DNA from: Capitulum mitella
Lineage: Eukaryota > Arthropoda > Thecostraca > Pollicipedomorpha > Pollicipedidae
Length of the DNA: 64,000 bases
Assembly: GCA_030062745.1 (NCBI GenBank)
Contig: CP099854.1
Location: 17,561,337-17,625,336 of the forward strand
Direction of reading: 5' to 3'
Positions 1 through 12,900 of the stretch are shown here, in pieces; positions within the stretch are counted from its first letter, which is position 1; each line of letters opens with the position of its first letter. The notes beneath the pieces were generated by a model. It was not told the DNA's origin. It saw only the letters and a program-made list of their open reading frames with translations, and did not search any database. Made by a program: the position numbers and the translations under genes.

Positions 1-425
1 ACAACACGACTTGACAAGGCTAATTTGAACATTAAACGAAAGCCAAAATTAGTCCCAGTTAACTCTATCCCGTGTTCGTCACCGGTGTCCGCGGTGTCAA
101 CTTTGCGTCGTAAATATTGTTCATATCAAAGAAATTAGACGTTTGTGAGCATCTACAAATTTCTACCTATTACCTGGTACCTTTACTTAGAACTGATTAA
201 TCATAGTCCTTGAGATCCAGACCGTTTCTCGGGTTCATGTAGTCGCCTATGAGAATGCATATCTGCAACGTAAATGGCTTCCGCGTGATTCAAAAATAAA
301 AACAAGACCAGTTTTAAACCCTATTAATCACGAGCATTCCAACGGTACGCTTATTTCCGTCGTGCAACCCACCGTTTGCGAGTTAGAGGTGGGGTTGCCA
401 ACCCCCTCTCCCGGTCGGGCGACGC
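1..425 (-). mobile_element. Old degenerate family B element (copy B6), running off the window start
   Basis: Recognisable family B words in order include AGAAATTAGACG, CTTGAGATCCAG, TTTCTCGGGTTCATG, ATTCCAACGGTACGCTTATT, GAGTTAGAGGTGGGG and CCCCCTCTCCCGGTCGGG. Divergence from B1-B5 is clearly higher, so this looks like an older insertion. Confidence 0.7.
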
Positions 426-892
426 CTAGAGGCCTGCAGAGTCTGAACTGACCTCGAAGAGCTCATTCGTAACGGCTCCTGCCCTTTTCCCAGAATTCCT
501 TGATTCGGAGCGTCACGTCACACGAACGTCACGTGACCGTTCGCCAGGTGACTCGAATCACTCGAACAGAGCGCGTGGGCTAGTCAGTCGCCCAGCATGG
601 CCAACCACGACCAACCAGGGAGATAGCCCGTTGAGCTCGAAAGCGTTCACGGACTGCCTGAAGAAATTATGATTCCAGCACAAATTGGAATCACCGTAGC
701 GTCCTCACTGACCTCGAGGTCAGGAGTTTGACGACCCCTCTGAGCCGCCTCGGCCGCAGCTGGGCCGAAAATGGCGCGCCGTTTGAAGCCCTGTCGTCCC
801 GTGTCCGTGAACTTCTGATGGCTGGTCTTCTTAATCTAATCGGCAGATATATATACATGATTATCGGTCTTTTCAGCATTTCATGATAGAGA

Positions 893-894
<2 letters not shown>

Positions 895-950
<56 letters not shown>

Positions 951-1080
951 CATAGAGTGAGAGAGTGAGAGAGAGTAGATAGAGAGATAGATGGATAGAT
1001 GGATAGATTGATAGATAGGCGGATAGATAGATAGATAGATAGACAGATAGATAGAGAGTGAGAGAGAAAGAGAGGGAGAG
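895..1080. repeat. GA / GATA microsatellite
   Basis: A (GA)n run at 895-940 passes into (GATA)n and (GATG)n at 975-1050 and back to GA-rich sequence. It accounts for the repetitive SLSLSLS and YLSIYLSI open frames here. Confidence 0.97.
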
Positions 1081-4000
1081 GAAGAAAAAAGAGAGATGTC
1101 CATTACCATTATATTCGTCACTTCTCCGTCCCATCTGTGTACCTTTCCTCCGGTGCGTTTCCGCGTGTTGCGACACCTGGCACTGGTCACAGTCACTGGA
1201 CGCCGCTCGTGCAAGACCGTCCCGTCTGCACCGCTGCCGGCGCCAGCCAGCCGTGACCAGGTGTAGTGCAGACACGGTGCACGTGCCCAGAGCTAGGCGA
1301 AGGCCGTCACACCGGTGCGCGCTCCACACATGCACCAGCGCAAACAAGGCGCCCGATTATCATCAGGCTCTCTCTGGTGCGGAGAAAGTGTTGTTGCTTT
1401 TGCTGGGGTCGCCTCTGCTGGCGGTAAACAACGAAGGTGAAGCGAGAGAAGCGTAACGCTCGCAGCTCTCGCCTACGCGCAATCAGAATGTTTTTAAACG
1501 CTTCTCGCCCGTGTGCTGTTCCGAAACTGATTATTCGCCAATAAGTCGCAAGATGTCACAAGCAGGCGTTGGCTACTCCAAGAACGGGACCTTGTTTTGG
1601 GTACTGGAATCGAAATGCTCAGCCGGTCACGGGTCGGCCGCGTCGTGGACTTGCACCGCACGGTGGAGATCCTCCGGCGGTGTCTGGCTTAGTGCCTGGG
1701 ACAAAATTTCCCTGGAGGCACACCTGGGTAACTGAATCGGGCGCCGAACACAGAGCTCGGCGTAGCAAGGACTTATCCTAGCTCTATCCACGTCCACACG
1801 TTTAGGCAAGCTCATTGAATTTAATACGCTTTCACAAGCTTAATGAATTCAATGAGCAGCTCCTGGCTGAAAGCGACGGCCACAGCTGTGCTCGTGGCAG
1901 GACTGAAACGAACTGTCTGAACTGAACTGAGCCGAACTGAGCCCGCGCCGAACGCACTGAAGATCGGCTCCGTAATGTCATCTGCCGCCAAACAGTTAGC
2001 AGAGCTGTCAGAGAGCTGACGTACTCGGACTAGTACCTGTACAGACTGGTACAGCTGGCGTACTCCGGCGGCGTCTAACGAGAGGCGGCCGCCCTGGAGA
2101 CAGCGGCGGAACGCAGCCACGGTGAAAAACAGGAATGGAGCTTTTCGTTGATGTCATGGGTGTCAAATACGGCTGTCACAGCTCGTTTGTTTCGGAGTTT
2201 AGCGGGAAAAATTACGAAATACTTTAAAGAAGAAATTCCCAGGAGCTTTCATTGTTTTATATCTTCAGTAGGCAGGGCCGACGGATTAGGGAGGGGGAAG
2301 AGGGCAGCTGCCCTATCTCCGTCGAAATTTGAAATTAACCCTATGGCGCTGCATGGAAAGAAACGACCTAAGCAATTTGCTTGCTCCCCATCTCTGGAGG
2401 GGCTCCGCCGTCACTAAAGTCATTCTTCCTCGATACCGGTCAACGGTTTACCAGTGTGAGGAGAAAACAGCGCGTGACGTCAAACATGTTAGCTTGTCGG
2501 TGCCCAGTCAAGCCATGTGGGTGGCCAGGGACCCACAAGCATTCCACCGGTGGTCAGAACACACAGGCAGCCGTATCGTGATTGGCCTTATCTATCCTCG
2601 AACAAACAACAGTGAACGACGGTTTCGGTGCACCGACGCGTGCCTAGCGCACGTAAGTAGCAGTTATGAAAGTTGCGTTGCACGGAGTTATATTCCTTTC
2701 CTTACGCCATCTCAACGGTCACTTGGAAACCCAAGCAATCTTTCATTGGGCATGGCGGCATCTACAGGCCAGTGGTGTCCCCGGAGAACACCAGGTGGCG
2801 GTGAGTGAGCGGAGCTTTCCGTTTAGACGTACCTCTGACCGCTAGATGGCAGCAGCTGCGCCGCTGTCCGCACAGCTCGCTGAACATAACGTCAGAGTAG
2901 GGTCGGATCCAGGGACGTGGCCAGGATCTCGCCAAGGAGGTGGCCATGAAAAACCGGACCCCAACAAAACTGAATGTTCCTCAGAGCTCGTCCACTTATT
3001 TTTGAATTCCGGAATTCGCAACTATTTTCATATTTGGCGCGCAAAGAAAACATACATTTTGAGTCAAGGGAGGCCATGATCCTCTAGCCTCTTTTCCCCC
3101 TTCCTTGGCTGCGCCCCTGGCCGAACCTCGGAGGATGGAGGAGGGGAGAGCGGAGAAAGTATTTGAGGAATTGTTACGGCACTTCAACCTTCCAACGCAC
3201 ACAATAAACTGCTTAGATCAAACGCTAAACGTACCAGGGCTCACAGAGATTATTCATCCGGGAACGACACCCTACATACCACCCTAAGCCTTCGTGCGCT
3301 CGAACAAGAAGCACGCACCGATAACCTCAGCCAACATCACCAACGTCAGAAAACCCGCACATCACCGAGAACAAGCAGATTAGCCCGCGCATCTGCCGTG
3401 TCACTGGGGGCAATGATAAAGGCAGCTACATGAAAGCACAACCATCAAGATTATCCACCTTTGTTCTTTCTTTGTAGGCCAGATATATCTCACCACACAT
3501 CTGTCACTCTGTCGCACCGAAACTGGAAGGTGGCTATCAGAGATATCTCTGAGACGCATTAGCCACCAGTGGCAGCCCCCTCCCCCTCCCCCCGACAAAA
3601 TCAGACCAAACGGTTCCTGCTCTGGCAAGTTTTGGTCCGGTGTGAATGTGTCGCCGCGGTGACGTGGGGCATGCTTCCATTGTCAGAATGCTTTGCATGG
3701 GTGTCGATGTGACCAACGCCAGCCCTCTGACTGCGATAAATGAAACATGCACACACTATCTGATGCACTTTAAAGAGGCACTCATCGCGATACATGTGGA
3801 AACGGAAGAATCGCTATTCACGTGATGCGTTTGGGTTCACGGTGAACGCCAAAGCAAGCTTCGTTTTTCCAAACAAGAAACTATATTCAGCCTGTGAAGC
3901 ATCCGATGTGTTGCGAGAATCTGCGAATCACGTCACCAATACATGCAGTTTATTTGGGTACTTGAACATCACGCAGCTCCTTCGATGTGTTTCGGTGACA

Positions 4001-4903
4001 CTGGTGAATTTTCACGTCACCAGTACAGCTTACGTCACCGCCACCTTGGGGCCAAAATATCAACTATGACTTGGCCTCGCTGCTGTCAGAGGTCAGGACT
4101 GAGGCCACACGGTCGGCGGAACTCGTTGCCGTGCTCATGAATCCACTTGTTTGCCACTGTGAACGCAGAGAATGTCATGTCAAACGTCATATCATGGCTG
4201 AAATAAAAGGCGGAAAAGCTGCGTATTTTGCTTTGTGAATACTACAACAATCGCGTACACCAACACCTCGTAATGACGTACACCCATCATATTGCTGCAA
4301 AAGATTCGTTACCATGTCATAAGATCTCCTCTGCACGCTTTTGTAAATGACGTCACTTTACATTCGGGAGAACCAACTATGTCCGATGAATATGGAAAGT
4401 CTCAATTTTTTGTTAAGTGTAGAAATCTCAGCCGTATTCCGACACGCAAGCTGCACGGTGCATTGGTGCATCGGTGCACGGTGCAACACCAATAAATCCG
4501 GAATTTAGCATTGCGTCCTTATTGACGTATGGATTTAAAGCTGTATCGCCAGCACCATTTATTATCTGAGGTCATCACCCTTACAAGGAAAAAAAATCAT
4601 TTCTCAAGCTTGTTCAATGTTTACGTCGCTTAACACTCGCCCGTATAGGGAGGTCGATGGAACCCCCACTCTGAGGTTTTCCGAGGATAGCTTCCGAACG
4701 GTCGGTTTGATCCATCAGAAGCTTGGTGTGTCCCCTGGGGTGTCCTTTCCGCATCTCATGGCGACAAAAAATTATTCTACGTTGCCATAGTAACAAGTTA
4801 TGACGTCAACACGGGAATCATGTCAGCCGTTTTCGCATGCCGACGCGGCAGTTGACAACGGTGACAGTTTGGTCTCACTGTAATACGACTGGAGTGCAGA
4901 AAT

Positions 4904-4910
<7 letters not shown>

Positions 4911-4960
<50 letters not shown>
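4911..4960. repeat. (TA)n microsatellite
   Basis: About 25 uninterrupted TA dinucleotides. Confidence 0.98.
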
Positions 4961-4964
<4 letters not shown>

Positions 4965-6776
4965 GATTCCAAAGTGTACATTCCATAAGACTGTACATAG
5001 ATTTAATGGGCTGATGCTTACGGCCGGGAATATCGAGGGTGTAAACTGAGGTCATGAACTACGGCGGGAACATGTTACTTTTTATCTTTGTGAGTGCGAT
5101 AGGAAATAGGTATTGCAAAACCACGTATATATTCCGACTTCTTGAGGTGTGAGTAATCGAGGTGCAGTGCAAGAACGCCTGACTTCTCTCCGACGGGTGA
5201 AGCGGCGTCGGCCGCTAAGTCTACCTAGAGAGTACCTCGAGAGATCTGAAAGAGTCTAAAGAGAGATAGTCTAGAGAGAGAGTACCTCGGCATGCTTAAA
5301 ATTAGACGTTGTGCTGGGTGTCAATTCCGGAAACGCTTTTACGGCATTTAAGCTACAATTTTTAGCTAATCCAAGGTCATCCTAGGTCATTGGCTTCAGC
5401 TAATCTTGGATGGCCTAAGCTGACCTTTATATGTTATTCGACAATAGCGTTTGTTAACTGAGATGCTTGCCTATTACTATTCGCAAAAAAAGCTTCTGCA
5501 TCTCGGAGAACGCATTTAAGCCGACGACCCCGCTTGACAAGGATTGACCTAGCATGACCTGGATCGGACTCCATAGGTAAAACACAATCATATGGGGTAC
5601 AGATAGACTCTTAATTGATCGATGAACACTATGATGTTTGTTTCGTTTCATCGTCATTTATTCCTCGGCGTTCATTTACGCTTAAACTCGAAAATTGCAA
5701 TTTTCTGCCAATTTTTGACATCTGACCGGACCTGGAAGGTCATTCGTTGATCTGAAACCTTGAAAGGAGACACAAGTCGCCAGATCTTGTCACACGCAAC
5801 ACGCTCTGTCTTTTGCGACGTTCTAGGACGCGCGGTGTGGAAATGGCCGGGGGTCTTACCAACCCCCCCAACCCCTAAACGTTCGCGTTATGCAGAAGGT
5901 CCTATACGGACGAGTTAAACATTCTTGTACATTTTGAGGCACGTAGATAGTGCGATAATCTTCCAGAAATAAAGGAAATCTGACATTAACAGATTGTTTG
6001 CGTCAAAAGCGGCGTACTTTCTGCCTCGACTAAAGCAGAAAAAAGAGGTTTCATATACAGCTATCCCGAGATATTACTAATTCATACAACACCCCAACAA
6101 CAAAACACTCGACCTTCCCTGCCTCTGCAGAGTTAGGGGAGGTCGCGTTCAGGGGACCGCGAAAACGCTCCCCTGAACCTTTGACACGGGCCATGAGAGC
6201 ACGTGAGATGAGAGGTGAGAGGTGAGAGGTGAGAGGTGAAGCCACGATCTCGCCACGAAGGACGACTAGGACAAACCTATCCCCCCTCGAAAACTTAAAC
6301 TCTTCGGTTTTTGGCCGCTTTATTTTCTGGTTCCTGCAATTTTCGTCGGCTTCCAATTTTGGTACGCAAAGAAATATTGAATTTCCAAGCTCAAGGGGAC
6401 AGGACATGGCCCCTTGCCAGGCACGTAGCCAGGATTTTCCTCAGGGGTGGGGGGCCAAATGTCAAACTTTGTCAGATGCCACTGGTATATGACGAAATTA
6501 CTAGGAAAAAGCAGCAACTGTATGCATTTACTTCATGTTTAACGTACACGACAACATATAATGTTTCCTTTTGCAACAGATATGTGATCACTATTTTGCA
6601 TTCATACGAAATCGCCATATATCTAGCGAGGGCCGCTTAGATCGGGGGGGAAATGACTCCCATACCCCCTCTCCCCCACTTAGCTACGTCCCTGCCCCTT
6701 GCCCTTCCCTTGGCTACGGCCGTGCTTGAGAGTAAGCCTGCGGCCCCGCTAAGTGCCGGGGCAGGACACAACCCAC

Positions 6777-6942
6777 CCCACTTGGAGCCGACCAGGACGG
6801 GGCAGGCGGCGTGGCGGGTGCGCAGGTCGCCGCGGCCGTCCGGCAGCAGGTTGTACCAAAACGCGGCCGACCCGCGGCGCGGCTGCAGCGCCACGCCCAG
6901 TTCCGTGAACACGGTGGCGCCGCCGGTCGCGACGTCCGACAT
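6777..6942 (-). CDS. P4HA: P4HA exon 12: third iron ligand and 2-oxoglutarate lysine
   Basis: The exon reads MSDVATGGATVFTELGVALQ, then PRRGSAAFWYNLLPDGRGDL, then RTRHAACPVLVGSKW. These are the hallmark GGATVF, KGSAxFWYNL and RTRHAACPVLxGxKW blocks. The RTRH histidine is the third Fe ligand and the GSKW lysine binds 2-oxoglutarate. The donor is TGGG|GTGGGT, phase 1, which fits the usual continuation KWVxNKW. Confidence 0.93.
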
Positions 6943-9900
6943 CTGGCGGCGAGAAAGCAAACTAGAGGTTGCGACACGGCCAAAGCGAGACGCTAGCTCC
7001 GCGAACACGGTATTTACGTGTTGTGTTAAGCGACACGGCTGTTTTGGTTTTTACCATTTTCTATACTCTTTTCGATGGTGCTGGCTGTCGCTTTCCATGT
7101 CGTTGAAAGTTTCAAGGGGTGGCGGTAGGGGCGGATATTTTGAGGCAAGAATCCCCCAATGCGATCGCAAACTTCAACATCGGAGTCATCTTAGATCAAG
7201 GAAACAAACGGCGATTCGACGTCGAGAGACCAGTCCGCTGTCTCATTCTCGTGACATGATTCCATTCGACACGAAAGACCAAAAACTGATGCAAAGAAAA
7301 CGCAAAAGATGTTGTGGTGCACTTACATAGAACATGAAGGTAGCGATTCGGTTTCCGTCCTGGAGATTCGACGTTGCCGACTCGTTCTGTAATGAAAGGC
7401 AAAAATTTGGTAGTTCTATTCCCGAAAATGTCGCATCATCGTCTTGGGCATCAAGAACACCTAAGCAGAACCACCAACACTGAGGCAAGCACCATGCTAA
7501 CAGAATATGCTGCGAGGAATCCGTGCAGGCTGTGTACATAGTAGTCTAGACACACACATTCTACCTATTTTTTGCATCAAAGATGGTGCAAATACGGCTA
7601 ATAACATACGCGAAAATACAATAGTCATAGCTTCTCTGAGGCAGCAGGCAAAGCCATAGAATATTAAACATCTGTTTGACACGCAGAACTGTACTGGTAT
7701 GCCGAACAAAATAAAAATCTAGCAGGCACTGAAACCGGGCTATGTTCGAGAGCGAATGATCTTAATTTGTGTATGACAATGGCTAAGACAACGTCTGAAA
7801 ACATTCATTTTTACGATATGATCGGCAATAGATTGCATTGTGCGAATCGGTAACATACAGATGACAATTTACAACATGTTCTGCTAACTGAGCGTCGATC
7901 TTTCGTGAAAGTTAGCCATGACCGATGCAAATCACTTCCCAGTTCCTTCCAACTGAATTGGATCACATGGAAGTGGCGAATGCCGGCAAAGAAAGTTGGG
8001 GCAGTACGCTCCCATCGCTCACTTATTGGCACATTAGACTTTGGAGGAATACTAACTGCTAACTGTTGTACCTAAAATGCTTTTGGTTATGTACACGAAT
8101 ATTTGTATTTTATTTCTTTGTGTACTTTTTCGTGAAACATACGGCGACGCATCTACACGAAAGGTGGAAAGCTAAATTTCGTTAAGCACCCACGATAAGC
8201 CTTTCTGGCTCCGCCCGTGGCCTCACTATGGCGTGGTCCAGGTGAGGTTCGTAGTGGCCCCCGATGCCGTAGTTCACCACCTGCAACTGCTCAGCCGTGG
8301 ACAGGCTGAGACCGGTCAGCTGAGCCACGCGACGCTCCACCTGCCCACAGTGACGTCACACATCAGCTGAGTCATGCGACGTTCCTCCTGTCCGCAGTGA
8401 CGTCGCACGTCAAATGAGCATCCACAACGCTCTACCTGTTGACGATGGCGTCAAACATCGGCTGACCCACGTGATGCTCCACCTGTCAGCAGTGACGCCA
8501 TACACCAGCTGAGCAACAGAGCATTCTATCCGTCTACAGTGACGTCATATATCAGTTCAGCCGCACAACGCTCCACTTGTCCAAGATGACGTCACACATC
8601 AGCGCAGAGATACCATATAGGTTCCGCCCGTCCCCAGTGACGCCAAAGATCAGAGGTGCAACACGACGCTCCACCTGTCTACAGCGACGTCGTACATAAG
8701 CCGAACCACACGACCCAACCACAGTGACGTCATACACGTGGGTGTGTGTTGGGTTAAATTTTGGTATGGAAAAGGAATTTTTTTTTAACCCTGAAAGGAG
8801 GCATACTTATGTACACAATAGTTTATTTTCGCAATGGCTTATTTTCTAAAGCAAGAAAACGCATGAATGGGTCAAGATGTTGGTATGGAATTCCATACCA
8901 ATAATTTCCTTTCGTATGATAAGTTTCATACCGAATGTTTATAAAGTTACACCCTTGGTCATACATCAGCATTGTCACACGACCTATCACAGCCATGTCA
9001 TACATCAACAGTCACATGACGCTCTCCCTGTCCACATCATGCATCGTCTGAACCACAGGACTACCTTTCCACAGTGACGTCACTCATGAACTAAGCCACT
9101 CGACGCTCAACTTGCGCACAGTGACGTAGAAACCAGCCCCGTCAGCTGTGTCACGCGAAAATGACGTCATCCGTGAAACAATTCCTTTCCGAAGACCGTG
9201 CTTCTTTTCTTCTCACAAGCTTCGCTTATGCCAAACCGTTCTCTGTGAATCCCAAGCATCCGCTGACCCCTCACCGCAACCGTGGCTTTCCTGGATCCTC
9301 CGCTGATACACCTCTATGGCCCTCTTCTGTCACGATCCACTCCCCTTTTCTCTTTTCGACTTCACTCGCCTCCTCGGGCCAATAAGGACAGTCCTCCGAC
9401 TGTTTCCGCAGTCCTCACCTGTGTGACGGTGGATCGGTCCTCATTCACCACGGGGTCTCTCTGGATCTTCGCCGTGGTCCTCGCCTGTTCGACGGCACTA
9501 TGGTCCCCTGGCCTCAACCAGAAAGACTCTCTGGTCCTTTCCCGCGGTCCTCAGCTGTTCGACGGCGCTGCGGTCCTCTGGCCGGAGCCAGGAGGACTCA
9601 CAAGACTATCCTCGTGGTCCTCACCTGTTCGATGGCGCTGTGGTCCTCGGAGCGTAGCCAAGCGAATTTGCTGATGCGGTAGCTGACCTCATCGTGCCCG
9701 CCAGTCTGATCGTTTCGCACAGTCGCTCGATTCAGCTGGCGAATCAGAAGCAGCGGTAAGACTGGAAATGATGTGAGGACCACGTGCCGGTGTGACGACA
9801 TGTGGATGGATTGCACTTACCTTGTTTCGATGGTTGGTTACAGAAGCTTGAAAAAGTCACCTGATCAGAAAAAAGTCGTTAGTTTTTAAAACTTTCTTGT

Positions 9901-12900
9901 CTATTCCAGTCAATAATCGGGAGAAAGAAGGAAACTTCAACGAAATTATCCAACTCGTCACCGGACACGGTAATGTCACTCTGTTTACATCTTACCACGG
10001 GGCTTACGATTACCGGCCTTGTGATCTTTAAATGCCATTGTCACTCTAGGCCTTGTCATGCCTAATCTGTCCTCTTATGAGACTACTTGGGTAAAGAAAT
10101 ACGAGGCAACAATCCATGCATGTCATCGTTAGTTGCGGGCCATCTTCAGTGGACTCCACTGATCTAAAACCCTGGATTTCCATGACACTAGACTTTTCTG
10201 AAGCAACTTCAGATAGCGGTAGAAACGTCATCGTGACTTCTCTCTGTTTCAAACGTACTTCCTTCAGGGGGCCTTCGGGCATTAACAAGAAAGCATTGCG
10301 TTTTCCGGCTGGTGTAACTGCCGGTGCAACAACACAGTCAAACATGAACAAACACGAAAAGCTGCACATCTCATCGATCTTTCTTTCCGCAGTTTAATCA
10401 TTTGATCTCCTTTGCAGCTGATTAACATGGAGTACTGAGCTACTGTGTGCGGTAGCTCAGTTGGCAGAGCGCTGGTCGCCGCGTCCTGGTAACATAGGCA
10501 GCGGAACGGGGGGTGCAGAGGGGCACCGTGCTCCTTAACTGGCGAAATTCAACATTAACCCTATGGCGTTCCATGGAAAAAATGGCTCGAAAAGTAGCCG
10601 TTGCCCGCCTCGCCGGAACATGCTCCGCCAATAGTGCCTGGTAAGACGGGTTCGAGTAAATTCGGTGCTCGATTTTGGTCCGCAGGTCAGCTGATAAGCT
10701 GGCCAACATAGATTGAAGCTGGCTACCACACGGTCGTGTCGCACCTTTGGCGGCACGTTAAAATTTTGCCACAAAATCAGCCGTTGCCCGGGGCTGCGCG
10801 ATCGGCTGACGGGGTCGGAGTCTATGCAAAAAGGTCAAAGGTCGGAGTCTATGCAAAACGCTCTGCTTAGCGCGGGCTCCGATACCAGACTAGCGTCGTC
10901 CCACCGGACCACTGAGATCAAATCAGACCAGTAATCTGACAATTTTGGCACTCTCGCGGCAGTGTAAGTCTTCCTTGATCAGAATCATCACCGCGCATTA
11001 GGACTGGTCGGCGGCGACCCTGAATAGTCTTTACTAATGCTTCCGTGTTTCTTTGCCGATTATTGAAATGCGAGAAATGAAGGCGGTTATGGAGAACGCA
11101 TTGATGGAAAAAGAGATTGCTGTTTATGACTGAAAAGGTGATCAGGAAAGTGCATTGACAGAACAACTGACTGACGTCGATAAAGACGTCAGTGACGATG
11201 ACAGTGATGATCATGATGGCGATCATCGCCATCATCATCGTCGTCATCATCATGGAAAACCAAACTATGAAAAGCACAATGGTGGAAAAACTGCACATCT
11301 ATCGGTACTTCTTTCGGCAATTTCGTCATTTGACCTCCTTTTTACACGAGAGCGCCTGAAACGCGCGTCCTTAACGTACCAAAGGCGCGGAAGTTCTTTT
11401 GATGGCCTCGATCTCCGAGTCGTACATGACGTTGTGGAAGAGGACGATGTGCGGGTCCAGCCGGGCGTCCTCGGTGGGGAAGGGCTGCAGGAGCAGGAAC
11501 GGGACGTTGCTGTGGCTGTAGTAGCACCTGCCGGCAGAGGCAGTTTCCTCCGTTCGTCTTACTGGCTTCCAGAAAAGAGTTGCCGAGACCTGTGAGGAAG
11601 CATTGAGTCCAAATGCCCTTAACAACACAAGAAAAGTGAGGAAGAAGATGGCAGCTGCAAACCGCTACAAAATTCCCTCGCCAACATGGGCAATCAAAAT
11701 TCAATTCAACATTGAAATTTACTTTGTTTAATTTAAATAACTTTAATAATAACCTAAATGAAAAACACTTTTTTTTATTTTAATAACAACTTAGATTTTT
11801 AAACCATTTTTTTATTTCAGTAATAATTTAAATAAAAATAACAGTTAGATCTGCATCCACGCTATTACCATCTTTCCCGATCTCTCTCTTCAAAACCCTT
11901 TCTTTCCGGCATGACTAGGGCCACCGGAACCTTTCTCGTTCATTCCATGAGTTCGAAATGACCAGAACTGGTCGTTTGAGCTCTGACCACAAGCGTACTG
12001 ACAACATTACTGCACAGAGACCATTTCTTGATTCTCAAAATGCCGCATAAAAAACGCCATGAAGCGCATGGACAATTTGTTCTTGAGCGCCGGAATTTCA
12101 GTGCTGAGCTTCTCAGTTCTCACGTGCCAGCTGTGCGCTAACCGCGCACCTGAGGCGTTTGGAGATGCTGGGTTTCAGCGTGGTGCCGCCTCGACACAGC
12201 GCCAGGTAGTCCGGGTCAGCGTATTCATCGTCGCCGTCCGACTCGGGACGAGCCTGCGTCTGGAAAAGTTTCCGTCATCGCCGGTCCGAGCTCCTCAGAC
12301 CAGTGACGTAGCCTGGACTTGGCCATGAAGGGACAACAACAGAGCTGACCCCGCCCGAAAGTGAAAATTCCTCTGATCCCTCCTCTTTGTTTTCGATTCC
12401 CGGGGATTTCGACTTATTTTCATTTTGGTGCAGAAGGCATCGTTAAAATTTCAACCTCCAAGGGCGAGGACTGAAATGCCCCCATCCCTCCGGCCTTCCT
12501 TGGCTACGCCTGTGTCTCGTACCCGCACCTGCACAAACGTTATTCGCCTCGAAACGCATTGGTTGCGTGCAGCCGTTCATCGGCGGGAAAACAAAACTTG
12601 AAGGCATAGTTCCATGTTCATCACGTGTTTGGAACACAGATGGTCTGATAGAAATTCCTGGCAATTGGCTTGATGATACGCATGCTGAAAATATCACCCA
12701 GAAAAGACTTTTTGATCACGTCAAGCTAATTTTACAATCCGACCAATGGGGAACATTCATTTTAAATTGGGTTTCCCCGGAGCTGGGAATGACCCACGGA
12801 CCATTTTCAACAGCGTCGTAAGCTGGGTATGTTTGTTTATAACATCACTGTGTAATCCAGCAATGCATGAACATATTTGGGGGGTCCTGTGACAGATTTT

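Larger units (their letters stand above)
426..6776. other. P4HA intron 12 or 3' flank: repeats, no confirmed exon
   Basis: It holds the GA/GATA tract, a TA run, and repeats D and E. The expected final P4HA exon (KWVxNKW-type) was searched for by eye on the minus strand and not found. A 54-bp exon-like stretch between a good acceptor and donor at about 2048-2102 (minus; GGRLSLDAAGVRQLYQSVQ) matches nothing I know. Confidence 0.5.

Noticed and set aside
873-1347. Two minus-strand frames of SLSLSLS and YLSIYLS
   Set aside because: They are translations of the GA/GATA microsatellite.
1627-1815. A candidate last exon of P4HA (SQTPPEDLHRAVQVHD)
   Set aside because: It lacks the expected KWVxNKW-type tail and any tryptophan, so I did not join it to exon 12.
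10450-10680. A possible tRNA gene (TAGCTCAGTTGGCAGAGCGC)
   Set aside because: The A-box half is good, but the B-box-like GGTTCGAGTAAAT lies about 190 bases away and no cloverleaf closes. It is a broken tRNA-like sequence next to repeat E.
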